A stretch of 21,691 bases of DNA, taken from NCBI GenBank assembly GCA_937996595.1, contig CALKVC010000225.1, positions 1 through 21,691 on the forward strand, read 5' to 3'. This DNA is from an uncultured Chitinophagaceae bacterium (GTDB taxonomy: Bacteria; Bacteroidota; Bacteroidia; Chitinophagales; Chitinophagaceae). Below the pieces are notes generated by a model. It saw only the letters and a list, made by a program, of their open reading frames with translations, was not told the origin of the DNA and did not search any database. A program made the translations under genes and the position numbers. Shown here in pieces: positions 13,727-20,389 of the stretch; within the stretch, counting starts at the first letter, position 1; the number at the start of each line of letters is the position of its first letter.

Positions 13727-16117
13727 TTACAGGCCCATTCTTTTTGCAACCAGGTTACCCGTTACAGTTACAAACAATACGATACTGATGCTGCTCGCCG
13801 GCATCAATATGGCGGCTACCAGTGGCGACAGGCTGGCGCTTACGGCAAAACTTAGCCCCACAATATTGTATAGTATAGACAGGATGAAACTGGCAGTTAC
13901 AATTTTTTTTCCCGCTTTGGCAAACTGTAGGAACCGGCTGATATCCTTCATCCGGTTACCGTCAAGGATAGCATCACAAGCAGGGGTGAACTGGGCATTG
14001 TTATCATTTACCGCAATGCCGGTATCAGCCTGCATCAGGGCGCCTGAATCATTAAGACCGTCGCCAATCATTAAAACCCGTTGGTTACCGGTTTGTAACT
14101 TCCTGATATATTCCAGCTTGTCTATAGGCAACTGGCGGAACTTAAGATGGGCATCAGCGCCAAATAAATGCTGCAGCGTTTCCTTTTCTGAATCATTATC
14201 CCCCGATAACACATGCAGCCTGTAACCGGATTCTTTCAATGAATCAACGGCTTCCCTGACTCCGGGGCGATACTGGTTGCTGATGCTGAAATATCCTTTA
14301 TATTCACTGCCAATCTGTACGTTCACTTCAGTGGCAGTGTCTTTAGTTTTAACGGAAGCGTTTATCCCTTGTATGAAACCGGCCGAGCCCATCCTCACTG
14401 GTATATCATTAACAATGGCTTCCAGCCCGCTGCCAGTGTATTCCCTGAAATCACTGATTATCGTATCGCTGGTTGATGTTTTCTGTAACTGGGAGGCAAT
14501 CAGTTTGCTTAATGGGTGTGTAGACTGGCTGCTGATTTGCCGTAACATGTCTTTTTCATTATCAGATAATTCGGGTCCGTGATGCCTGATCACCGAATGC
14601 TGCGGTTGCGTGATGGTGCCGGTTTTGTCGAATACAATGCTGTCTACAGACGCAAGCGCTTCAATGATACGGGCATTCTTCAGGTATAATTTATTCTTAC
14701 CTAAGATGCGGAGCATGTTACCATTTGTGAATGTGGCGGATAACAATAAGGAACAGGGGCAGGCAACAATCAGTACAGCCGTTAGCGCCGGTAAAATATT
14801 AGCCGGATTGATGATCCACCAGTAAACAACGGCGGCAATAGCAATGGAGAAAAGGCTGAGGGTAAAATACCGGCTCCAGGGGTGAATGAAAGATTCGGTG
14901 CGGGTTTTGGGGCCTTTAAACACATCATTGTTCCATAATTCCGTAATGTAGCTTTGTGATGCTTCATGAACCACCTGCAGTTCTATGGCGGTTCCGGTTT
15001 GTTTGCCGCCCGCATAAACCAGGTCGCCATTATTTTTTTCAACGGGTGTGTGTTCGCCGTTTACAAAACTGTAATCAACATTTGCCTTCCCTTTAAGCAG
15101 TATGGAATCTGCCGGTATCATTTCTTCATTACGGATAATGATGCGGTCACCTTTCCTGAGTTTTGTTACCGGTATGTTTTTTTCCTCTCTGTATGTATAA
15201 CCATCTTTGTTGTGTTCATTGATGATGGTAACGCCGAGGGGAAAATAAGAACGGTAATCGCGGTCAAATGAAAGGGAATCATAGGTCATATCCTGGAACC
15301 ACCTGCCGGTGAGCATGAAAAACACAATGCCGCTGCCCGAATCCAGGTACCCGGCACCGGTTCCACTGATGATTTCATAATAACTGCGGGCAAATGTTAC
15401 GATGATGGCCAGTGCAATAGGAGCGTCTATGTTTACATATTTTTGTCTCAACCCTTTCCATGCCGAACTAAATAGGGTAGATGAACTGAAAAACAGCACG
15501 GGTACCGATAATACTAGGTTAAGCCATGCAAAAGTCTTTTTTAGGTCTTCATCAACATTGCCGGAAGAAAGGTATTCCGGAAAACTGAGCATCATGATAT
15601 TGGCAAAACAGAAACCTGCCACACCTATCCGGTAAATCTGTTTTCTCCTGAATTTTGTTGGTTTTTTCGTTTGGCTATCTGGTTCACGGCTGTTGCTGAT
15701 ATCATTCAGGCTGATAGCTGGTTCATAACCGATAAATGCCAGCAGTTCCACTACTTTTCTCAGTGAAATGGCAGCCGGGTTATACGATATGAATACTTCC
15801 TTCCGTTGAAAATTAACCCTGGATGTAGTTATTCCCGGATCAATCCGATGCAGGTTTTCCAGCAGGAACACACAGGAAGAACAGTGCATCTGCGGAAGAG
15901 AGAAAGTTACATTCACCTGGTTATCGCTGCTGAATTGTACAAGCTTTTGTACCAATGATGCATCATCCAGGTATTCAAAACGGCCGCTGGTGAATTTTCC
16001 TTTGGCTTTTATACCGGGGGTTTTATCGAGGTTATAATAACTGCAAAGGTCATTTTCATTCAGTAACAGGTAGACTTGTTTGCAACCATTACAGCAAAAT
16101 TGCTTTTCATCTGCCAT
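13727..16117 (-). CDS. ccoI: Copper-transporting P1B-type ATPase CcoI (FixI)
   Basis: 796 residues from the first ATG. It has C-C-N-G-C near residues 8-12, a metal-binding domain with M-H-C-S-S-C (Cys79 and Cys82), eight predicted membrane helices, the channel motif C-P-C (453-455), phosphorylation site Asp497 in D-K-T-G-T, and the hinge motif G-D-G-L-N-D. It pumps copper for cbb3 oxidase assembly. The in-frame sequence upstream of this ATG encodes A-C-Y-H-C-G-D, a motif conserved at CcoI N-termini. The true start is therefore probably upstream, at ATC 16186 or ATT 16195; no ATG, GTG or TTG exists between the stop at 16199-16201 and 16117. It is transcribed separately from the ccoS operon, from its own tandem-dyad promoter. 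Confidence 0.9.
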   Translation of the reverse strand: MADEKQFCCNGCKQVYLLLNENDLCSYYNLDKTPGIKAKGKFTSGRFEYLDDASLVQKLVQFSSDNQVNVTFSLPQMHCSSCVFLLENLHRIDPGITTSRVNFQRKEVFISYNPAAISLRKVVELLAFIGYEPAISLNDISNSREPDSQTKKPTKFRRKQIYRIGVAGFCFANIMMLSFPEYLSSGNVDEDLKKTFAWLNLVLSVPVLFFSSSTLFSSAWKGLRQKYVNIDAPIALAIIVTFARSYYEIISGTGAGYLDSGSGIVFFMLTGRWFQDMTYDSLSFDRDYRSYFPLGVTIINEHNKDGYTYREEKNIPVTKLRKGDRIIIRNEEMIPADSILLKGKANVDYSFVNGEHTPVEKNNGDLVYAGGKQTGTAIELQVVHEASQSYITELWNNDVFKGPKTRTESFIHPWSRYFTLSLFSIAIAAVVYWWIINPANILPALTAVLIVACPCSLLLSATFTNGNMLRILGKNKLYLKNARIIEALASVDSIVFDKTGTITQPQHSVIRHHGPELSDNEKDMLRQISSQSTHPLSKLIASQLQKTSTSDTIISDFREYTGSGLEAIVNDIPVRMGSAGFIQGINASVKTKDTATEVNVQIGSEYKGYFSISNQYRPGVREAVDSLKESGYRLHVLSGDNDSEKETLQHLFGADAHLKFRQLPIDKLEYIRKLQTGNQRVLMIGDGLNDSGALMQADTGIAVNDNNAQFTPACDAILDGNRMKDISRFLQFAKAGKKIVTASFILSILYNIVGLSFAVSASLSPLVAAILMPASSISIVLFVTVTGNLVAKRMGL

Positions 16118-16202
16118 GATAGTGCCGTCACTGCTATCACCGCAATGATAACATGCCTGCTGTGTTTCTGTCTGATTTTCTTTGATACGCTGAATTTTTT
16201 AG

Positions 16203-16266
16203 CAAATTTATCCTGACTGTTGAATTTATAGGTGACGGGTATCAAAGTGCCAACTGATATTTGTCA
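16203..16266 (-). promoter_or_regulatory. Tandem dyad promoter of ccoI
   Basis: Dyads TGACGGGTATCA (16233-16244) and TGATATTTGTCA (16255-16266, within perfect 7-base arms CAACTGA/TCAGTTG at 16251-16270) have centres 22 bp apart. On the minus strand a perfect -7 element TAAATTTG runs 16210 to 16203. Offsets are 28.5 and 50.5 bp, one base shorter than at ccoS. The distal 12-mer is identical to the one in the divergent usp promoter at 19352-19363. Confidence 0.75.
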
Positions 16267-16386
16267 GTTGAATCATATCAAATGATACAATTTATAAGTA
16301 TATCTGCCAGCGTATCTTTTAAATATTAGTTAGTATTCTTATTTGAATGGCGGAATCAGGCACTATGGTTTAACAACATAATTCGG

Positions 16387-16394
16387 TAAATTTG
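16387..16394 (+). promoter_or_regulatory. Possible -7 element of the lipoprotein gene
   Basis: TAAATTTG is a perfect TAnnTTTG, 69 bases before the ATG at 16456. No dyad lies at the 29.5 or 51.5 bp offset, so this gene seems not to share the tandem-dyad control. Confidence 0.3.
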
Positions 16395-16455
16395 TAATGG
16401 CATACCTCCTGTAAATGATTGGCGGTAATGCGATGTTTAATTAAATCAGCCTTTT

Positions 16456-16953
16456 ATGAAAAAATCTCTTTGGTTTGTACTGATTGGTGTGGGTTTGTTT
16501 TCCTGTAACAACAAAAAATCCGGTGAAGAAACCGTTGCGGCAGATACCTTGCATATAACTCCAAAACAAGATTCCGCTTCGGTGATAACAGATAGTCATT
16601 ATTTCTGGACGGCAGAGTTGGTTCCGCAAAAAGGTTTTGTTATGAAAAAGGATTCACCGGTGAGTGAAGATTCACTAAATACGGGTTTCATGCTGAAAAG
16701 GCTGAATGACCTGTACCCCGAGATCAAACTACTATATGTTAAGTCATCCAATGACAGCATATTTTTAAAAGTGGATAAAAGCAATTACCTTACCCGGCAA
16801 ATGGGGTCTACCGGAGCCGAAGCCTACCTGGCTGAAGTTACTTATAACCTTACCGAGGTGAAAGGGGTTAATTATGTAGATATCAGGTTCAGGGAAGGCG
16901 ACCATGCCAGCCCCGGCACGTATAGCAGGACCAGTTTTATACATGATAAATAA
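16456..16953 (+). CDS. Lipoprotein of unknown function
   Basis: 165 residues with a lipoprotein signal: K-K after Met, a hydrophobic run, and the lipobox L-F-S-C with Cys17, followed by N-N-K-K. Export and lipidation are therefore likely. The mature part contains a Y-F-W-T-A-E-L-V-P-Q segment, a D-L-Y-P-E-I-K-L-L-Y-V strand, and a C-terminal D-I-R-F-R-E-G-D-H-A-S-P-G-T-Y stretch. I do not recognise the family. It stands alone, divergent from ccoI and convergent with hsp20, with a terminator-like hairpin after it. Confidence 0.75.
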   Translation: MKKSLWFVLIGVGLFSCNNKKSGEETVAADTLHITPKQDSASVITDSHYFWTAELVPQKGFVMKKDSPVSEDSLNTGFMLKRLNDLYPEIKLLYVKSSNDSIFLKVDKSNYLTRQMGSTGAEAYLAEVTYNLTEVKGVNYVDIRFREGDHASPGTYSRTSFIHDK

Positions 16954-17034
16954 TATTTTTTTGAATGGTTGGCTGTTTTTTCAAAAAATCATCTACTCGT
17001 TTACGTTAGTTTGTTTCCTTTTCCTGTAATGAAA

Positions 17035-17064
17035 TGGGGAAGCAGCCCCGCAGCAACTTCCCCA
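17035..17064. terminator. Hairpin between convergent lipoprotein and hsp20 genes
   Basis: TGGGGAAG (17035-17042) pairs perfectly with CTTCCCCA (17057-17064) around a 14-base loop. On the minus strand the stem is followed by TTTC, so it may terminate hsp20 transcription; on the plus strand no T-run follows. Confidence 0.55.
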
Positions 17065-17095
17065 ACTGAAACCAGTAAGGTAATTCTTGTTAACC

Positions 17096-17548
17096 TTAGG
17101 TTATATCTATTTTTTTGATGTTTTTAAGCTTTTTAACTTCTGTTTTCGGGATGTTGATCTTCAGTTCACCGTTTTTATATTCTGCCTTGATATTATTGCT
17201 GTCGCAATCATTAGGCAGTGTAAAGGAACGGCTCCAGCTTGAATAATTGTATTCCATCCTGTTGAAGCGCCCGTTTTTCTTATCCATTTTTTCTTCTTTT
17301 TCTTTTTCAGCGCTGATGGTCAGTATGCCTTCGGTAACATCCATGTTGAAATCTTTTTTCTCCAAACCGGGGGTTGCAATGCTGAGGTTGTATTCTGCAT
17401 CAGTTTCCTTGATGTTGATGGAAGGTACGCTCATGGTTTTGCTGAAATTGAAGTACTCATCAAGCGGGGAATTAAACAGCTTATCAACCAGGTTGTTTTC
17501 AAACAATGATGGCCAACCTGTCTTTTTTTCTAATGCTTTTGTTTCCAT
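17096..17548 (-). CDS. Small heat-shock protein, Hsp20/alpha-crystallin family
   Basis: 150 residues from ATG 17548. A short N-terminal arm is followed by an alpha-crystallin domain (~40-135) with the I-A-T-P-G-L-E-K-K-D-F beta strand and a conserved L-P turn region. The C-terminal I-N-I-P follows, then a Lys-rich tail. Hsp20 proteins form oligomers that hold unfolding proteins for refolding. A longer frame opens at 17632, but it runs through the 3' end of the DUF2892 gene and adds 28 residues not seen in the family, so I use the internal Met. It lies 43 bases after the DUF2892 gene and is probably cotranscribed from the dyad promoter. Confidence 0.88.
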   Translation of the reverse strand: METKALEKKTGWPSLFENNLVDKLFNSPLDEYFNFSKTMSVPSINIKETDAEYNLSIATPGLEKKDFNMDVTEGILTISAEKEKEEKMDKKNGRFNRMEYNYSSWSRSFTLPNDCDSNNIKAEYKNGELKINIPKTEVKKLKNIKKIDIT

Positions 17549-17591
17549 GATTGTAATTTTAATGGTTATTAATATAGTTACCTGTAAAGAA

Positions 17592-17807
17592 TCAAGAAAC
17601 CGTGCGTTTCCTGGTAAATGTATTGATTCCAAACAAGGAGTATGCAGGGCAACTGCCCGCCATGGAAGTTATCACCAGTATTCCCGCTGCCATCCAAACG
17701 ATGATACGTTCAGGCCACGAAACAAATCCTGCCACGTTGATCGAAATAAGAAACACTGCCGTCAATGCTCTGCCTATCCTCTCTTTCCTGCTGATATTCT
17801 TTTTCAC
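17592..17807 (-). CDS. DUF2892 (YgaP-like) small membrane protein
   Basis: 71 residues with two membrane helices (~12-28 and ~35-50), followed by G-S-C-P-A-Y-S-L-F-G-I-N-T, the conserved end of DUF2892 inner-membrane proteins (usually G-x-C-P-x-Y-x-x-x-G). The family is often linked to rhodanese or sulfur metabolism, but stand-alone copies have no known function. The start lies 27 bases after the -7 T of a tandem-dyad promoter. hsp20 follows 43 bases downstream. Confidence 0.8.
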   Translation of the reverse strand: MKKNISRKERIGRALTAVFLISINVAGFVSWPERIIVWMAAGILVITSMAGSCPAYSLFGINTFTRKRTVS

Positions 17808-17826
17808 AGATTCTTGATTTCCTGCT

Positions 17827-17892
17827 TAAAGTTACATCATGCAGTAAGCGGAAAACTATGATTGCAGTAATAGGGAAAGATGATACAGGTCA
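17827..17892 (-). promoter_or_regulatory. Tandem dyad promoter of the DUF2892-hsp20 pair
   Basis: The distal dyad TGATACAGGTCA is at 17881-17892. A degraded proximal copy TGATTGCAGTAA is at 17859-17870, 22 bp away. On the minus strand a -7 element TAACTTTA runs 17834 to 17827 (5 of 6). Offsets are 52.5 and 30.5 bp, one base longer than at ccoS. Confidence 0.55.
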
Positions 17893-17914
17893 CCTGAACC
17901 GCTGTTGCCGAATG

Positions 17915-18388
17915 TTAAATCCACCATTTGTTTTTAAAAATGTCTTTGGTAAACCGGTGCCTGAATAACAGGTACAAAGCGATTGATGTTGTGATGCTGA
18001 AAGGGAAGGCTGAACCAAACCCAAGCGGTGCAATGGCAAGCAGGAAAATGATTCCGCCTGCACAGGAAACTTGTACAATCATACCGCGTGCCAGCATACC
18101 CAGCCCTATCAGCAGTTGGCCAGCCGCTATCAGTGAAACAATTCCAGTTATATGGCTGGCAAAATAACCATGAATAATCTTTTGGTAGATGCCTATGGCA
18201 TATTCACTGTATTCGAGGTAAACCGTAGGGTTGCTGTTTGCCGTTCTCCAGTTGGTCACCGATGCCCAGATGAATAATACAGCAAATAAGAACCTCGCCG
18301 TATTTTTTCTTTTCCAGCTTAAGAAAAGCAGTAGAAGCGCTGCCAGGTTTGAACCTATATAGGCGATTACCAGTTGTTGAGATGACAT
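17915..18388 (-). CDS. Four-helix membrane protein, DoxX-like
   Basis: 157 residues with four membrane helices (~8-24, ~30-45, ~78-98 and ~105-140). The repeated small-residue helices with G-Q-L-L-I-G-L-G-M-L-A-R-G resemble the DoxX superfamily, which gives a tentative family call. DoxX-type proteins are linked to redox and sulfur stress in some bacteria; no function is claimed here. It follows the universal stress gene on the same strand after 66 bases and has no clear promoter of its own, so cotranscription is likely. Confidence 0.65.
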   Translation of the reverse strand: MSSQQLVIAYIGSNLAALLLLFLSWKRKNTARFLFAVLFIWASVTNWRTANSNPTVYLEYSEYAIGIYQKIIHGYFASHITGIVSLIAAGQLLIGLGMLARGMIVQVSCAGGIIFLLAIAPLGFGSAFPFSITTSIALYLLFRHRFTKDIFKNKWWI

Positions 18389-18454
18389 GTTGCCGTTTTT
18401 CTGTTAAACAGTACAGTAAGGCGTGTTTACCTGCATACTTACAAGATATGTGAA

Positions 18455-19276
18455 TCAGCTATGTGCAATAAACACCGGAATCCTGTGTTCATGAATGATT
18501 GTTTCCACAAAACTCCTGTTCAGTGAAGTGGAAAGGCCCGACCTGCTGTAAGCACCGCTTACAAGCATGCAGTTGTTCAGTTCATTGCCCCGTTCTTCAA
18601 AGAATTTTTTCCCACTTGATACCACTTTTTCTATATCCAGGTCACTGAAATGTCTTCCGGCATATTCCTCCAGGTAAATGAGGTCAGGGATATTTTCATC
18701 GGCCTCATCTTTTGCATAAATGATTTTAGTTTCCAATGCAGTAAACTGAGGGAACAGGTTGCAAAACTGTTTCATGGCAAACATGCTCTCTTTTTTCCCG
18801 TCATAGGCGAATATGATCTTCCTTACAGGCGAATAATTTTCAGGCACACAAATAACCGGGCATTCTGACTTATGAATGGCCTGCTGCATAAAACTGTTTG
18901 GTTGATATGAGTTTATATCATTACAGAACAATTCCTCACTCATCAGCATCAGATCAGCAAACCGGGTTTCTTTTGAAAGGTCTTCAATATTCCAGTTGGG
19001 GCTTTGTTCATGTACCCTGTATTCAATCATGTTCCGTTGGCACAGGTCTTCAAACTGCTGCCTGATCTGTTTGTTCAGCTTTTTTTCCTCTTCCAGGAAC
19101 TCCAGGGCCGGGCTTGCATACATGGCAAAAACACCGGGCAGGAATTCTTCAAAATTCAGTGAATGCAAAAAAGCGCCTGTGAGTAAAACAGGTTCATGCT
19201 GTTGCAGTTCTTTAACGAATTCGAAAGCGCCTTTTGGAAAACTTTTTCCGTCTGAAGCAAGAATTATTTTTTTCAT
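18455..19276 (-). CDS. Tandem universal stress protein (two UspA domains)
   Basis: 273 residues. Two UspA folds in a row: residues 1 to ~147 (starts K-K-I-I-L-A-S-D-G, ends C-P-V-I-C-V-P) and ~150-273 (starts V-R-K-I-I-F-A-Y-D-G, ends I-P-V-F-I-A-H-S). The second domain keeps a degenerate nucleotide-loop motif, G-A-Y-S-R-S-G-L-S-T-S-L. Universal stress proteins are cytoplasmic and help survival under starvation, hypoxia or redox stress. The gene is divergent from the second usp at 19433 and shares its dyad. The two proteins are clearly different in sequence. Confidence 0.85.
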   Translation of the reverse strand: MKKIILASDGKSFPKGAFEFVKELQQHEPVLLTGAFLHSLNFEEFLPGVFAMYASPALEFLEEEKKLNKQIRQQFEDLCQRNMIEYRVHEQSPNWNIEDLSKETRFADLMLMSEELFCNDINSYQPNSFMQQAIHKSECPVICVPENYSPVRKIIFAYDGKKESMFAMKQFCNLFPQFTALETKIIYAKDEADENIPDLIYLEEYAGRHFSDLDIEKVVSSGKKFFEERGNELNNCMLVSGAYSRSGLSTSLNRSFVETIIHEHRIPVFIAHS

Positions 19277-19298
19277 AATTGTAGGTTTATTGCCAATC

Positions 19299-19363
19299 CG
19301 AAATTAGTTCCATTCGTTTAATATCAGGGTGACAGGTAGTATTTTGAAATATGATATTTGTCA
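19299..19363 (-). promoter_or_regulatory. Leftward usp promoter using the shared dyad
   Basis: On the minus strand a -7 element TAATTTCG (19306 to 19299; 5 of 6) lies exactly 51.5 bp from the centre of the shared dyad TGATATTTGTCA (19352-19363). A proximal half-site, TGAC at 19330-19333, sits in the slot 22 bp closer. The ATG follows the -7 T by 30 bases. Confidence 0.55.
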
Positions 19364-19416
19364 GGATGCTTTGTAATATCTCTCATTACTGGTATTGTCC
19401 GGGATTTTTAGTTTTG
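19352..19416 (+). promoter_or_regulatory. Rightward usp promoter using the shared dyad
   Basis: The same dyad (19352-19363) is 51.5 bp from a perfect -7 element TAGTTTTG (19409-19416). A weak right half-site TCA (19383-19385) lies in the proximal slot. The ATG follows the -7 T by 24 bases. One dyad thus sits midway between two divergent -7 elements. Confidence 0.7.
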
Positions 19417-19432
19417 TTAAAAACCAGGATAA

Positions 19433-20305
19433 ATGAAAAATATATTTATTGTAACAGACTTTTCGCCGGCATCCCGCAATGCGGCTTTGTATGGTATAGA
19501 GCTGGCAAAATTCTTTTCAGCCAACGTGCATTTGTTTCATGCATTCCAGGCTCCAGTTCAGGTACCGGAAAGTTACCTGTTGTATAAAACCGAAGATGTG
19601 TGGGCGAATATCAGGGAACTCCTGGTTAATGAAGCAGATGCTATCAACCCGGATAAACTGGTGCAGGTAGAAATCAGCGGTTCTGAAGGAGCTGCTGCCA
19701 AAGCTATTGATGCAGAAGCAACCCTGAAGCAGGCCGACATCATCATTTGTGGCATGAAAGCAACAGCAAAAGGGCTGCGCAGGGTATTCGGAAGTACAAC
19801 CACTGCACTTACAAGAACCACAGTTATACCATTGCTGGTTGTTCCGGAAGATGCCGTTTTCAAAAGGCCGGCCCGTATTGCATTGGCCAGCGATATGGAC
19901 CAGGAAACTTCTGCAGAAACAGTTGAGCTCCTTAAGCAGCTTGGTGAAAAATTTTCATCAAGGCTATCTGTGGTATGGGTTGTTGAGGAAGAAATGCAGG
20001 AAACATATACAAACAGGTTTCAGCCGACACCTGTCATTAATAACCTGAAAGGTCTTAACCCTGAATATGAATTCCCGAAAGGGAGCAATGTGGCCCAGGT
20101 GCTGGAACAGTTTGCAGCAGACAATGCTATAGATATAATGGCTGTGATACCCCACAAGCACGGTTTTTTTAACAGGCTGTTTGTGGAAAGCACCACCACT
20201 CACCTGATCTTTCATACACATATTCCCTTATTGCTACTGCATCAACAGAAAACCGGTGATACAAATGCAGATGCGGGAATAAATGATTTTGCGGAAAAGC
20301 ATTAA
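19433..20305 (+). CDS. Tandem universal stress protein (two UspA domains)
   Basis: 290 residues with two UspA domains. The first (~1-142) opens with K-N-I-F-I-V-T-D-F-S-P and has the nucleotide-binding pattern G-M-K-(x)4-G-(x)5-G-S-T-T-T-A-L near the end. The second (~145-275) has a degenerate loop around H-K-H-G-F-F-N-R-L-F-V-E-S-T-T-T. The acidic C-terminal tail is not part of the fold. The first domain probably binds ATP. It is preceded by the shared dyad promoter and followed after 84 bases by the cation ATPase gene. Confidence 0.87.
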   Translation: MKNIFIVTDFSPASRNAALYGIELAKFFSANVHLFHAFQAPVQVPESYLLYKTEDVWANIRELLVNEADAINPDKLVQVEISGSEGAAAKAIDAEATLKQADIIICGMKATAKGLRRVFGSTTTALTRTTVIPLLVVPEDAVFKRPARIALASDMDQETSAETVELLKQLGEKFSSRLSVVWVVEEEMQETYTNRFQPTPVINNLKGLNPEYEFPKGSNVAQVLEQFAADNAIDIMAVIPHKHGFFNRLFVESTTTHLIFHTHIPLLLLHQQKTGDTNADAGINDFAEKH

Positions 20306-20352
20306 GTAATTGGGCAGCATATTGCAAACATGGTAACTTAGAAAGCCGCTTG

Positions 20353-20360
20353 TATATTTG
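20353..20360 (+). promoter_or_regulatory. Possible -7 element of the cation ATPase gene
   Basis: TATATTTG is a perfect TAnnTTTG, 37 bases before the ATG at 20390. No dyad sits at the expected offsets, so any link to the regulon would be by read-through from the usp gene. Confidence 0.3.
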
Positions 20361-20389
20361 ACATAACTGTTACTGCAAAATTAACCTTC

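Larger units (their letters stand above)
16118..16455. other. 338-base gap: divergent control region of ccoI and a lipoprotein
   Basis: From left to right it holds the probable in-frame 5' extension of ccoI (16118-16198), a minus-strand -7 element, two CRP/FNR-like dyads (16233-16266), an outward-facing TATCA/TGATA pair (16276-16287), and a plus-strand -7 element TAAATTTG at 16387-16394 for the lipoprotein gene. The rest is AT-rich, with no other structure that I recognise. Confidence 0.55.

Noticed and set aside
16276..16287. TATCA-AA-TGATA as a third dyad upstream of ccoI
   Set aside because: The half-sites point outward and the centre is not 22 bp from its neighbour, so it does not fit the TGA-N6-TCA pattern.
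17549..17632. Longer Hsp20 start at 17632
   Set aside because: The extra 28 residues overlap the DUF2892 gene end and do not look like an Hsp20 N-terminus; the Met at 17548 gives the usual length.
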